DNA from: Perognathus longimembris pacificus
Taxonomy: Eukaryota > Chordata > Mammalia > Rodentia > Heteromyidae
Length of the DNA stretch: 64,000 bases
Assembly: GCF_023159225.1 (NCBI RefSeq)
Contig: NC_063173.1
Coordinates: 7,012,352-7,076,351 of the forward strand
Direction of reading: 5' to 3'
The stretch's first letter is position 1, and each line of letters begins with the position of its first letter. Made by a program: the position numbers and the translations under genes. The notes under the pieces are model-generated. The model had not been told where the DNA came from. It ran no database searches and worked only from the letters and a program-made list of their open reading frames with translations. Shown here piece by piece: positions 8,887-19,924 of the stretch.

Positions 8887-9516
8887 AAACTTGAATCGAG
8901 TAAACCTGGGGAATCATGGCCATATTGTACAAAGAAGTATGAGAAAAAAAGTGAATAAGAAATAATATGAGACCATAAGTGGGGAGGAGGTATCTGGAGA
9001 AGAAAGCTTTGCTGGGATGGAAAACCTATTAGTGTGTGAAGGATGAACAAGTCACGAGGAAGAGGAAAAAGGAGGTTGGGCTAAAATGTTAGGGTGAATA
9101 AGATTTTTGCCCATGGGTGATATACAAAGAATGTTTCAAGCTTAAACGTTTATAATTCCAATGACAGTAGTTACTGTTACACCTACTATCCTGTTATATA
9201 ATGTTAGTTTCCTTTCTTACAAAGTGTGTAATATTTACACTATGAAGAAGAGGCCCAGATGACCCCGAGTGGTCTGTTCTCAAAGCCCGTCATCGTCCTC
9301 TTAAATCCCGATCATGTGTTAAGAAATATGCATGCTGGGGACTAGGCATGACTTTGAAGAAAAAGAGAAGCATACCCTCCCCACGTGGATGCTGAAGTCC
9401 AGTGGGAAGCTTAGACCATGGTGTGTGTGATGTTTAACAAGTGTTAAACATGTGGCTATTGGAAGTGTTCAACAGACCATGAGCAGAAGGTGTTGTACAC
9501 AATTCTTTTACCTCCT
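8887..9516. other. Unique sequence with a small palindrome
   Basis: No element is recognised. At 9430-9451, 10-bp perfect arms separated by 2 bases form a short palindrome (ATGTTTAACA-AG-TGTTAAACAT). Confidence 0.5.
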
Positions 9517-9640
9517 ACAGACTGGGAACAGTCATTATTATTTACCTGATTCCTGAGAGGATGGCTCTTGTAGACGATGATAACACTTGAAGAATGTAAA
9601 AACGTACATTAAATATAAGTTAGAGGTATTGGCACCATTC
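9517..9640 (+). repeat. Possible MIR fragment
   Basis: 'cattattatttacctgattcctgagagg', 'gatgataacacttgaagaatgtaaa' and 'ttagaggtattggca' weakly follow the MIR 3' half. The assignment is tentative. Confidence 0.3.
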
Positions 9641-11350
9641 ATTTCACCAACCTCTTAATAGAACGTGCTTAAGTAGCCTACAGTTCATTTTTTCTGAATG
9701 TAGGCAGATATTATCAACAAAAAACCCAGTCTTGAAATCACTCCATCCATGTGAAGTACTTATTGGCAATGACTTAACCAGCGTAAGTGTCAACATGGAG
9801 TGTTGCGTTGGAAGCATCTTTGAAGCAGGATGCGGTGGAACAAAGGGGTGGAGCCAGGAGAGACTGCAGCCTGAATGGAGGACCTTGAGCTTCTAAATTG
9901 CCTGCATGTATCATCACTGACAAATGACTGACTGGAGTGAGGAGAGTATCTACTTGAAAGCTTTTGGGAGAATTCAAGGAGCTCATACATGTAAAGGTTT
10001 CACTCATGACTTGTTAACTGTCATCGTCACAATAAGATATGATTACTCTTAAGCCTGTGCTTCTCCTAATGGGAAGAAACTGGAAAAGGCAGAACCAGAT
10101 CATAGCTCTCTTCTCTTTCTTTCTCATTGGAGATGGCAGATGGCTGAGAGAAGTACAGATATTCACCTATTAAAAGCCACATTCCTTCAAATCTCTGTTC
10201 TTCCTTAAAAATGTAAAAGATTTCCCTTGAATTTGATCAAATTGCCTGTATGAAGGACAGAGGTGCTTAAGTTAGAGATTAGGTTATTAAAATCACATAG
10301 CTCAATACTACTGGTAGCTGCGCTCACAACAGAAAAGCGATTCCAAGTTTTTACTGTATTTCGCATTTCCATTCGTCATTTCTTCCACCCAAGGGAAGAT
10401 TGGGATTGGGATAATTTGAATTATAGAGTGAGAAATAGATGACATTCCCATTTTTGACAAAGTTAATAAAACTCAAAGTGGAGAAAAAAGAGTCAAGCCT
10501 CATTCTATTACTTTTCAATCCTTTGCAATGTGATCTTAATGCTGTCTGTAAAATATTGCTACAAATGCATATTTGTGAAACCAAGGGAAAGGAAAGAAAA
10601 AGTAGAGAGGTAATGTCAGCCAGACCGTTTACTTTCCCATAGATTATCTTTCCAAATGTGGACCAGGAAGGGGAAAAAATGCTGACTTTGGACACTTACT
10701 TTAGCAAATTTTATATAAAACGCAATCTGGAAAATTTTCAACCAGTAAACTAGGAAAATGTGAAAAATAATATTTTAAAATAAGCAAACATTCTATACAT
10801 AAGAAAATTCTAATCCATCAGCAAGGCCTCCTCAAGCCCTCCAATTGAGTTGTGATGTTTATGATTTTTAGGCTATAGTTTCTAAGTTCCCAATTGTAGG
10901 CCCGATTTCTCTACTTTCTCTAATTTGGGGATGGACCCCAACATTAGCCATCTTCATTAAAAAAATATTTCGGCTGATCATGATCATATAATGTGCCAAG
11001 GGAACAAGCCACATGAAGATCAGTATTTTCTGGAGTGAGACATACATGCTGACGTTATAGATGCTATCACAAGCTATTTTTTAAATTTTATTTTAATCTG
11101 AGGTTTTATAACTCCCCCTCCTCCTCTCTATATAGAGATTCACTCATCCAGCCAGAAGAGCTGGGTTATGGGAACAGGGTTACGCCGTATAGCTGGAGGT
11201 AAGGACCTGCAAAGTGGAGGCCAACTCTTGTTCTACTGTTTTGTAAATTAAGAATTTGGGTGAAGATTAAGTATTTGCTATGTTTTGTTAATAATTCCTC
11301 TTGTGCTACAACAGCAGTGTTGAATAGGCCCATTAAAGCTCCTGTCCCTT
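9641..11350. other. Unique sequence
   Basis: 1.7 kb in which I recognise neither an exon nor an interspersed repeat. Open frames at 10351-10695 and 9774-10007 (minus) have no recognisable domains. Confidence 0.5.
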
Positions 11351-11366
11351 AAAGTTAACAAAAGTA

Positions 11367-11590
11367 GGGCTGGGAATATGGCCTAGTGGCAAGAGTGCTT
11401 GCCTCATATACATGAAGCCCTGGGTTCGATTCCCCAGCACTACATATATAGAAAAAGGCCAGAAGTGGCGCTGTAGTTCAAGTGTTGGAGTACTAGCCTT
11501 GAGCATAAAGAAGCCAGGGACAGTGCTCAGGCCCTGAGTCCAAGACCCAGGACTGGCCTAAATAAATAAATTAATTAATTAAAATAAAAT
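11367..11590 (+). mobile_element. IDL-Geo SINE with 16-bp target duplication
   Basis: Complete dimer ending in a (AAATA/ATTA)-rich tail. The flanks 11351-11366 and 11591-11606 agree at 15 of 16 positions (AAAGTTAA[C/G]AAAAGTA). It is of intermediate subtype ('gagcataaagaagcc'). Confidence 0.95.
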
Positions 11591-11689
11591 AAAGTTAAGA
11601 AAAGTACTTAATATGTATCTGGCCCCTTCTACGAAAAATTTTCTAATCTTCATTACATACCAAAAGTAATACTTGAAGACATAGGAAAA

Positions 11690-12055
11690 GCTGGGCATGG
11701 TAGCTCCAGCCTGGATTTCTAGATACTTGGGAGGCAGAGACGGGAAGAACAGAGACAAAAAAAAAAAAAAAAGGCAAAAAGACATTCTAGAAACTTCATC
11801 TGAACAAGTGGATGGGCACCTTTGCTTGGACCTGGAATCCCCACTAGAGAAGCAGCACAAGATAAGAGGCCTCTTCTCTGCAGTGCAGGGAAGCACAAGT
11901 GGAAAGACTGTGGCTGAAGCCAGCCAGGGCATAAAGAAAGACCCCTGTCTCCAAAGTAATCAATGAAAGAGGAGCTAGAGGTGTGGTTCCGTGGTAGAGT
12001 ACCCATCTAGCAAGTGAGAGGCCCTGAGTCCAGTGCCCAGAACTGCCAAGACACA
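11690..12055 (+). repeat. B1-B1-dID compound SINE
   Basis: The first B1 start is 'gctgggcatggtagctccagcctg..ctagatacttgggagg', followed by an A-run. A second B1-like unit ('gatgggcacc', 'gaagcagcacaagataagagg', 'gaagccagccagggcataaagaaagacccctgtctccaaagtaa') follows. It ends in an ID-derived module ('ggtgtggttccgtggtagagtacccatctagcaagtgagaggccctgagtcc'). It is about 360 bp and older than B1-Geo. Confidence 0.7.
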
Positions 12056-12299
12056 CACAAAACAAAGTAGGAAGAAAAATGTTATTCCAAAGGTGTTGTC
12101 TCATGGACTTATCAGCACTCATCAGAAAGCTATAACATTTTATTTTTATAAAAAATACTAGCTTATTTTACTTATTATCATTCAAGCTAAGATACTGTAT
12201 CTGAAAAGACATAAAGCAATTCCCAGAACTCCATCCTTCGAATCTACCAGCCCAGGTATATTTGCAAAGCTGTCTTAATTTTTCTTTTATCTGGCCACC

Positions 12300-12415
12300 T
12301 CTCTCTCATCTCATCATTGCCCTCACCCTCACCTATCTCCCTCCCCTCTTTCTCTCTCTCTCCCCTTCTCCTCCCCCCCACCCCATCCTCCTTTCTCCTC
12401 CCTTCACTTCTTCTT
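12300..12415. repeat. Pyrimidine-rich low-complexity tract
   Basis: CT-rich sequence with C-runs ('ctccccccca'), imperfect. The long open frames on both strands here come from this composition. Confidence 0.85.
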
Positions 12416-12419
12416 TGGA

Positions 12420-12655
12420 GCTCATTACCAAGGCTTGGATTTTTAGGGTCTGGGTGTTGTCTCTCAGCTTTTTCTTTCATATCCAGAACTCTACACCTGA
12501 CCACAGTTCTACTTCCACCTTTTTGCCAGAATTTTGGCCAATTGGAGCTACAAGTTTCAGGAAATTTCCTGCCAAGAATGACTTCAAACTATGAGCCACA
12601 GCTCTGAGCTTCAGCCTGCTGAGTGAGTAGGATTACAGGCCAGACCCAGGCCTGC
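12420..12655 (-). repeat. B1-Geo SINE, diverged
   Basis: 'ctgggtgttgtctctcagctttttctttc', 'ccacagttctacttccacctttttgcc', then 'aagaatgacttcaaactatgagcc' and 'gagtgagtaggattacaggcc' follow the minus-strand order of right module, linker and B1. Confidence 0.65.
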
Positions 12656-13568
12656 AGAGTCCTCTTGAATACGCACAGATATGACTGCTTTGTTCTATGT
12701 TCCAGTCGTATATATTTCTGTATCAGGGAGAATTTGACTAATCAATTAATCAAATCAATCTATGTGTCTAGATATCATGCTGGCCTATAATAATTCAAAT
12801 TAAATATGCTATTTTAATGATCTTTGTACTGTATAGTTTTCCTGTTCTACTCTCTGGTAGTGTTTGTGCACATCTGTGCTTCTCCAGGGCTGAGTCCCAT
12901 AGGCTTCACTGGTTACTATAAAGTGGCCTGAACACATCTACCCTGTAACGTGAACATGGAAGCTCACTCCCTCAAGTCTATGTGGGAGAGTTACCTGCCC
13001 TGCCCACAGCTGCCTTCAGCCAACCTCCCTGCAAACAAAATACAATCTTCCTTCGGGCTCTGGCCAGTTTTGAATTTGGGACCAGAAGCCAGACAGAATT
13101 GAAGGAGAAAGTTCTCATAGCACAGGCAGCACACCGCATGCAGACATCATTGAAAATTCCTCCTTGGTGTCATCGCCTCTAGTTTGCTCGTCTCTAATGA
13201 ACACGGCCCAGCCTTTCACCAATGCACAAAATGCTCCCAGTGAAGGAAAAATCTCTCATTCCATTTTCTTTCCTACTTATCAAATTTTGGTTGGACAAAA
13301 TGGTATTTATGGACTATTTACTGAGCCATTGGCTCTTCATCTTGTCTTTTAGAGGCTCTAAAATCTATCTTTGAATTAATCTAGGTCACCAGCAAACAAT
13401 ACGTCAGGCAAAATCACTGTTTTCCTATTGCCCTCTCTTTCCATTCTCACTTCAGAGCCTGGCTTTTGCATTAGCCCATCCACCATATTAAATAGCCCTA
13501 GAGAATTTATTATTAAAGTTTATAATGGTATTTGTGACAACACTATGCCCATCATCATTATATAGAGT
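12656..13568. other. Unique sequence
   Basis: No repeat is recognised. Two overlapping open frames (12982-13352) show no family features. Confidence 0.45.
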
Positions 13569-13599
13569 GCTCTCTCTCTCTCTCTCTCTCTTTCTCTCT
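13569..13599. repeat. (CT)n microsatellite
   Basis: CT repeat of about 15 units with one TTT interruption. Confidence 0.95.
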
Positions 13600-14153
13600 G
13601 TGTCACCAGTCCAACCAGAAATATTTTTCTCTCTTTTAGGTTCGAGGAAAAACTGTATTTCTTTTGGGGAAAAAAAGTTTGTTATAAACTGTACAGGTTA
13701 CTGAATAATAATCCTTATCATGGTTTTACCTGTTTAAAATCCCAGAGTTAGGTTTTAATTTACAAATACAGGGGTCTCTGTGGCATACATTCTGCATATA
13801 CATCCACCAATAGTACCATTGATTTTTTTTTCAACTCATCTCCTACTGTTTTTGGAAGTATTAAGGTTTGAACGCAAGGCTCTATTAGCCATGCCTCCAG
13901 CTTTAAATTTTGGATTAATTCCATTAATTTTTATCTTGCTTTATCTGATTGCCTTATAACATGATTTATTTGCTTGATTACATTCATATTTACCTAATTA
14001 TATTATTATAAGACTTTCAAAACCATTTAAAATCTCCCTCCAATAAATTAACATTGATAAGTATATACACATATACACATAAAGTATATGTATAAGTCCA
14101 TAGACATGAAATTTATCTACCTCCATAGTTAATCTCTCTGCTTTTTTCTTAAA
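13600..14153. other. AT-rich sequence with a possible SINE scrap
   Basis: Mostly unique and AT-rich. 13852-13906 ('aaggtttgaacgcaaggctctattagccatgcctccagc') resembles the complement of an ID-derived right module, but is short. Confidence 0.35.
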
Positions 14154-14168
14154 TATTAATGGTACATA

Positions 14169-14825
14169 TGCGTAAGAAAATGGAAAGCCTTGGAAAAAAT
14201 TATATTAAGTGAAGTAAGCCAGACCCAAAGAAACATAAGGTTCATGGTTTCCCTCATTTGTTTTAACTAGGATGTGCCTATAAATCTACAAGTAAACACA
14301 CTGTATGGCAAAAGACAAAAACTACACTTGGATATGATAAATTATACAGAACTCTAGACATTCACACAGTGAGGCCAAAGGAGGATATTCTTAGGAGAGG
14401 ATCACAAAGGCTCAATAGCTATATGCTTATAATCATATAAAATGATGTTTATCAAAATGAACGCCAAGAAGTGGAAGTAAGAGGGTTTTTTTTTTTTAAT
14501 TTTGCTTTTTTGTCTCCTTTGTTTCTGTTTTTGTTTTCTGTACCCATCATCTTATAGTCTTATATGTAAGTTTATCTCTTTGGGGGAGGATAAGGGAGTG
14601 CACAAAAATGGCGGGACAAAGGGGGAGCAAATGCAGCAGTGATACTGGACACTATGTTGAAAATGAACTAGACAACTTGAGGGTGGTCAAGAGGGAAAAC
14701 CTAGGAGTAAACGAGGGAAGAGGTGACACTGTTCACAAAGAAATGTACTCATCACCTGACTGATGTAACCACCAACCCTCTGTACAACACTTTAATAATA
14801 ACAGTAAAGAAGAAGAAGAAAAAGG
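14169..14825 (+). mobile_element. 5'-truncated L1 (657 bp) with 15-bp target duplication
   Basis: The insert starts within the last codons of ORF2 ('aaatggaaagccttggaaaaaattatattaagtgaagtaagccag'). It contains the whole 3'UTR of this L1 family ('gcaaatgcagcagtgatactggacactatgttg', 'gaagaggtgacactgttcac') and ends in an AAG-rich tail. TATTAATGGTACATA flanks it exactly (14154-14168 and 14826-14840), marking a target-primed insertion. Confidence 0.95.
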
Positions 14826-14840
14826 TATTAATGGTACATA

Positions 14841-15771
14841 CTTCATGGTGCTGTAATGGATATAACACATGATTTGTTGGTATATTTTAAACAAGAGAGT
14901 TTGGAACACAGTGTACACTCCCTAAGTGTGTGTTGCTTTACAAGTTGCTCTAAATAACTTGTAATTTTGATAAATTAGTAGTCAGCAAAAAGGGTAATTT
15001 TGCCAGTAATCTTAGGAAAGTGGAGATTTTGGTCCTTGGCCCAAAGTGTAAAAGGCCCAAAGCCATAAAATGGCCTGGCCTGAGCAGATTTGAGTGAATG
15101 CTGATTAGAACAGACTGTGATGATGGGGGAGGAGAAGATGGAATGGATGTGTTCCATGTATAAATCCATATAGTAATTAAAATACAGTCATAGTTCTCAG
15201 AAATGATAGATCTTGGCCAATAAGTTTTCTAGGGCTGAAATATTAGGCTTGCTGCATTTGGATGAAGTCACACTATACGAATTGCTTGAGGGAGATAATA
15301 CACATTTTTGTGTCTAAACCATACACTAAAAATGTCCATAGACTGCATTTGAGAAAGTTTATTGAATCATAGAATCTTTGTAAAATAATAAGGCCATGAG
15401 ATCTGAAAAGAGATATAGTTGGGGGTCCTAACCAAACCAAGGAAGACCTTTTCCTTCTTCATGGTAGGAATCATATGTGATTTTTTTTTCACCACTAGTT
15501 TAAAAAGCTCTGATTGTGTAAATGAAAGGGTAAGATAAGGATGAAAGATAGAAGGGGAAACTTTTGATCAGTACCTATTATACACATAAATAGATATGTT
15601 AAATTAAACCTCACTTGTACAACTATTTGAAGATAATTTAAAAAATAATAATGATGAGTAGAAAATGAAAAGAGCAATAAACCAGAAGTCCTAAACCTTC
15701 ATTTTAATGACAGCTCTACCACATTCTGTTTTAGAACATTGGGAGAGGGAGAGAGTTTTATCTATAAATAA
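14841..15771. other. Unique sequence
   Basis: Mostly unrecognised. A scrap near 15685-15730 ('ttttaatgacagctctaccacattctg') could be MIR. No gene is seen. Confidence 0.45.
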
Positions 15772-15880
15772 GGTAACAAATTGGATAAGAAATATATGCA
15801 CTGCCTTTTGTATGAAACTGTAACCACTCTGTACATCACGTTGAAATAAAGAACTAAAAAAAAGAAAATAATAAGGCTAG
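15772..15880 (+). mobile_element. L1 3' terminal fragment
   Basis: 'aaggtaacaaattggataagaaatatatgcactgcc', 'aactgtaaccactctgtacatcacgttgaaataaag' and an A-rich tail form the last ~100 bp of the same L1 3'UTR. Confidence 0.8.
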
Positions 15881-16039
15881 GGCCACACACTGCATTTAAT
15901 GGTCCCTGTGGTAATCATTAAGTGAGATGATAAATCTCAAGTTCTTGATACTCAGCATTAAAGTGAGTCTATATGTAAGAAAGAGAAGTAAGAGAAGGCA
16001 TAAACTATGGAGGAAAACCAAGTAGATGGTCATTCACAC

Positions 16040-16150
16040 TTAATCTGATAATTGAGATCAGATGGATTGAGAGCTTGACACTAGCCTCATGTAAATGTTA
16101 ACAAGACTCCATCTCAATAAATAAACTGGGTTCAACTGTATATGCCTGTC
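16040..16150 (+). repeat. B1-type SINE fragment
   Basis: 'ggattgagagcttgacactagcctcatgtaaatgttaacaagactccatctcaataaataaactggg' is the end of one B1 unit and the start of a second, as in the compound SINE at 11690. It runs into a GA repeat. Confidence 0.55.
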
Positions 16151-16300
16151 CGAGAGAGAGAGAGAGAGACAGAGAGAGAGAGAGAAAAAGAGAGGAGAAA
16201 GAGTGGAAGAGGAGGAGAAGAAGGAGAGGAGAAGGAGGAGAAAGAGCGATGAGGGAAGGGAAGAGAAGGGGGAGGGGAGGAATAGGAAGGAAAGAGGGAA
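16151..16300. repeat. (GA)n / GGAGAA purine-rich repeat
   Basis: Nearly pure purines, with GA units first and GGAGAA/GGGA variants later. It adjoins a SINE 3' side. Open frames of Ser/Leu/Phe repeats on the minus strand are by-products. Confidence 0.95.
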
Positions 16301-17263
16301 CATGGAGGGACAAAGTAGAATGACGAAGTTGTTCTGAAGGTCTTGTAGTGGCATCTTGGCTAGGCAGAACTCTATTTCTCAGAATTCCATGTCCTTGTAT
16401 GTTTCTACTTGGGATTGTCACATGAGAGATCACCATGGAAAGTTGAGAGTGAAAGGGAAGGACTGCCATTTTGTAACATACACTGTGTCCCTTATCTGCT
16501 AGCTCATATCTTGACATAGGCAATTATTAGGACAAAGCACTAAGATATTTCTAGTGTCTTAAAAATAATTTTGTGGAGTGGTATTTCGGATACCCCCTGA
16601 AGGGCTGGTGAGGGCTAATATGCCATCTGGCAACTATTCACTGAAACAAATCATGGGCAATTTTCTAGACGAGAAAGACTAAAAAGATTTGCAAAACATA
16701 TCTGGCCGACGGGATGTTCTCAAAAGGTACTTGTTTTTTGTTTTAAGTTCTATCTTGGGGACAACTAAGCAGGAATAACAGAAAAGATTTATCCCCTTCT
16801 CACACTGGATCATATTGTCTTTCTCATAACACACATTGTTCTTTCTTCTCTTGTCTAAACACTCGCTCCCCCCTTGTACTCGATCTGTTCTTTATGGACA
16901 GTTACGTCTGCCAGATCTCTGCCCCCTTTAAATTTTCTCTCTAATATCATCATCTCTCCCTCCTATTTGCAGCTACGCTCCTCAAAGAGAGCTCTCTATA
17001 TTTCCTTTCATCGCTTCCTACGCAACTTCTCAACCTGCTGTTACCGTGTGCTTTAAATCTGTCAAAACACTCCACATACCTAAACCCAAAAGATGGTTTT
17101 ACTGTACATTCACCAATGCAATTTGAAATATGGTGGGGGAGCTGGCACTTCCAATGTACCAACACTTCATCTCTTCCAAACCGAGCTCATAGTCTAAGCC
17201 TGCTCTGCCCCCGGTGTCACCTCTTCCTTCACCCAGCTTCACTGAACAGAAATTTGAACAATT
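16301..17263. other. Unique sequence, partly pyrimidine-rich
   Basis: 16790-16990 is pyrimidine-rich and includes a splice-acceptor-like 'ctctccctcctatttgcag' near 16970, but no exon could be supported downstream. Confidence 0.4.
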
Positions 17264-17455
17264 TTGTTGGCTGCTGGTGGATCACTTCTATAATCCTAGC
17301 TACTCAGGAGGCTGAGATCTGAGGATTGTGGTTTGAAGCCAGTCTGGGCAGAAGAGTCTATGAGACTCTCCTCTCCAATTAAAAGCCAGACGTAGAGATA
17401 TGTCTCAAGTATAGAATGACAACCTTGAAAAACTAAACCCAAGCCAGTAAATAAA
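17264..17455 (+). repeat. B1-Geo SINE
   Basis: 'ctataatcctagctactcaggaggctgagatctgaggattgtggtttgaagccag' and 'gagactctcctctccaatta', then a shortened and diverged right module ('agacgtagagatatgtctcaag'). Confidence 0.85.
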
Positions 17456-17584
17456 AAGGACAAGAGAAATAAAAAGAAAACGGAAAGAAATCACTCTTAT
17501 ACTTTATGTTTTTGTCCCCTTCAATATAATTTAACTTCCCTAAGGGTCATTCTACATGCTGGAACCAAGATTCTTGAAGGAAGA

Positions 17585-17885
17585 CAAGGCTGAAAGGAGC
17601 AAGTTAAAGGAAAGGAGAAAGCAAAGTAGGAGAAAGGGACACAATGAGAAATAAAAAGTAAGGAAGGAAAGGAGAGAAGATAGAGGAAGATAAGAAGAGA
17701 AAGAAAGAAGGGAAAGGGGGAAAGAAGGAAGGAAGGAAGGAGAGAAAGAAAGAAGGAAGGATGAGATGGAGGGAAGAAGAGAAGAAGAAAGGCAAGGAGG
17801 TCAGGAGGAGGAAAGAAGGGGGAAGAAGGGAGAGAGAAAGGAAGGACAAAAGAAAAGAAGAGAATGGAAAGAAGAGAATTCCTGA
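17585..17885. repeat. Imperfect homopurine region (GGAA/GAAA/GGGA)
   Basis: About 300 bp in which nearly all plus-strand bases are A or G, with scattered C and T. GGAAGGAAGGAAGG lies at about 17728-17741. The strand-complementary open frames are compositional. Confidence 0.95.
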
Positions 17886-18410
17886 GGGAGGGAAGTGGGA
17901 AAAATCTTTTCCTGCAAGCAATTTCAATAAAGCAACTAGTTGCCTAAAACTTGACTATACTTAATAACATTCAAATGACAATCATTGTTCTATGAATAAA
18001 ATCTCCAGTCCCAAGGTGGCTCTGGTTCTGTGCCACACATTTTTGCTTTTCTTTCATCTTCTCCATCTGCCCGCACCCCACACTAGCTGCACTCCATCTC
18101 ACCTCAGAGACCTTACAGAGGTTGATGCTGTCTGAGAAACCTGTCAACAATGACTTTATGATTTAGTGTATCTGCCCAACACCACTACACACTTAGCTTT
18201 CAGACTTAACTTGAATCAGCTCCTCCTAGGTCTCTGTGCTCAGCATAGCTATTATGAGATCCCCCTAGCACTCTTGCACTTAAGTGAGGATGAAGGATGT
18301 GGACCTAACAGAGCAATCCCAACGGCACGAGTTCAAGGACTCCCAGGAGGGCAGGAGCTAGGCCCAGTTTGCTCACTGCTACCTTCTTTGCATACAGCAT
18401 AGTGTCATTT
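17886..18410. other. Unique sequence
   Basis: Nothing is recognised. The short open frame 18166-18402 shows no family resemblance. Confidence 0.45.
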
Positions 18411-18426
18411 TCAATTTCCTTTTTTT

Positions 18427-18594
18427 TTCTTTTTCTCCAATCCTGTGGCTTGAACTCAGGGCCTGAGCACTGTCCCTGGCTTCTTTTTGCTCCAGGCTAG
18501 CACTCTGCCCCTTGAGCCACAGTGCCACTTCCAGCTTTTTCTATATATGTGGTGCTAAGGCAAGCACTCTACCACAAGGCCATATTCCCAGCCC
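18427..18594 (-). mobile_element. IDL-Geo SINE with internal deletion
   Basis: The right module is complete ('tcctgtggcttgaactcaggg', 'cttctttttgctccagg'). The left module lacks about 30 bp around the B box (jump from 'tggtgct' to 'aaggcaagcactctacc'). Flanks TCAATTT[C/A]CTTTTT at 18411 and 18595 are the likely target duplication. Confidence 0.9.
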
Positions 18595-18626
18595 TCAATT
18601 TACTTTTTGAATGAATGAAGGTTTTT

Positions 18627-18842
18627 TTTGTTTTGTTTTTTTTTTTTTTGGCCAGTCCTGGGCCTTGGACTCAGGGCCTGAGCACTGTCCCTGGCTTCTT
18701 CCTGCTCAAGGCTAGCACTCTGCCACCTGAGCCACAGCGCCGCTTCTGGCCGTTTTCTGTATATGTGGTGCTGGGGAATCGAACCTAGGGCCTCGTGTAT
18801 CCGAGGCAGGCACTCTTGCCACTAGGCTATATCCCCAGCCCC
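18627..18842 (-). mobile_element. IDL-Geo SINE, younger copy
   Basis: Full-length, young-type 'cttcttcctgctcaagg' and 'aatcgaacctaggg'. TGAATGAAGGTTTTT is duplicated exactly at 18612-18626 and 18843-18857. Confidence 0.96.
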
Positions 18843-19009
18843 TGAATGAAGGTTTTTGACGTAGTCATTGCTCTCATTCCATGAAGCATTTAACTATAAA
18901 TATCTTTCTTCTTTCATATCTGAGTAAAATATTATGACATCAAACGGAAACTCATATATAACAAGGTATCAAAACAAAGGATTTATGTAGTCAGCTCCAT
19001 GCATTAAAA

Positions 19010-19195
19010 CCAGATGCCACCTGTGGGACACGCCTGTAATCCTACCTACTCTTAGGCTGAGATCTGAGGATCATGGTTTGAAACCAGTCCAGGCAGGAAA
19101 GTCCGTGAGATTCTTATCTCCAATTAACCACCAAAAAGGCAGAAGTGGAGCTGTGGCTCAAGTGATAAAGCACCAGCCTTTTAAAAACCTAGGGG
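19010..19195 (+). repeat. B1-Geo SINE, 3'-truncated
   Basis: 'cctgtaatcctacctactcttaggctgagatctgaggatcatgg' and 'aagtggagctgtggctcaagtgataaagcaccagcc' then break off at an A-rich joint where an IDL-Geo begins. Confidence 0.85.
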
Positions 19196-19197
19196 AG

Positions 19198-19312
19198 GGC
19201 TAGGAATGTGGCTTAGTGGTAGAGTGCTTGCGTAGCATGCATGAAGACCTGGGTTTCATTCCTTAACACCACATAAACAGAAAAAGGCAGACGTAGCACA
19301 GTGGCCAAACAA
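19198..19312 (+). mobile_element. IDL-Geo SINE, 3'-truncated
   Basis: The left module is complete ('gggctaggaatgtggcttagtggtagagtgcttgc', 'gggtttcattccttaacacc'). The right module is cut after about 25 bp and runs into a CA repeat (19313-19348). Confidence 0.85.
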
Positions 19313-19348
19313 ACATACACACACATTCACACACACACACACATACAT
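19313..19348. repeat. (CA)n-rich tail repeat
   Basis: Imperfect CA/CATA repeat at the end of the truncated SINE. Confidence 0.85.
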
Positions 19349-19689
19349 ACACATTAGCATTGTAGGTATTAAGTAAATATTTGGTAAGTATATGATTTAT
19401 GAAAGTACACTAAACTGCTTATATATTTTCACCTTAATTGCATTAGTAGATGTTGGCTAATAAAATCACATTGGTCTATATAGTGGTCTTTTTTATCTTC
19501 CTATACTTACTTTTAATTCCCTAATTTCTAAAAATATATGCACATTTTCTTCATTGAAGAATCACTTTGCAGAGATTAGAAAAATGCAATTTGCTGAAAA
19601 TATGAAGCAATATTTCTTATTAAATCATTTTTTATTATATTGTTTTATTAAGTTCCAGGCTAGCCTGGGCTACAGAATAAGACTTGTAA
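19349..19689. other. Unique AT-rich sequence
   Basis: Nothing clear. 19646-19682 ('ccaggctagcctgggctacagaataagac') resembles a B1 scrap. Confidence 0.4.
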
Positions 19690-19721
19690 GTCTGGAGGTT
19701 CCTCAAAAAAGTCGAGACACG
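19690..19721 (+). mobile_element. L1 ORF2 fragment, 5' of a SINE insertion
   Basis: 'ctggaggttcctcaaaaaag' matches the conserved ORF2 3' region of L1 (also present in complement near 30610). The L1 continues at 19925. Confidence 0.65.
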
Positions 19722-19924
19722 GGGCTGGGGATATGGCCTAGTGGCAAGAGTGCTCGCCTCGCATACATGAAGCCCTGAGTTTGATTCCCCAGCACCACAT
19801 ATATAGAAAACGGCCAAAAGGGGCGCTGTGGCTCAAGTGGCAGAGTGCTAGCCTTGAGCGGGAAGAAACCAGGGACAGTGCTCAGGCCCTGAGTCCAAGG
19901 CCCAGGACTGGCAAACAAACAAAG
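19722..19924 (+). mobile_element. IDL-Geo SINE, younger copy, inside an L1
   Basis: Complete dimer ('ggggctggggatatggcctagtggcaag', 'gagcgggaagaaaccagg', 'caaggcccaggactggc', CAAA-rich tail). Both flanks are L1 ORF2 sequence, so it was inserted after that L1. No clear target duplication is visible. Confidence 0.95.

Noticed and set aside
9430..9451. Palindrome with 10-bp arms and 2-base spacer
   Set aside because: Expected at low frequency by chance; no supporting context.
11367..11460. tRNA-like A and B boxes suggesting tRNA-Ala genes
   Set aside because: They are the left monomer of IDL-Geo SINEs with A-tails and target duplications. None of the copies folds by eye as a complete tRNA with acceptor stem.
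16960..17060. Acceptor-like pyrimidine tract followed by possible exon
   Set aside because: No donor or coding potential downstream, and the whole stretch is pyrimidine-rich, which makes such a match unremarkable.
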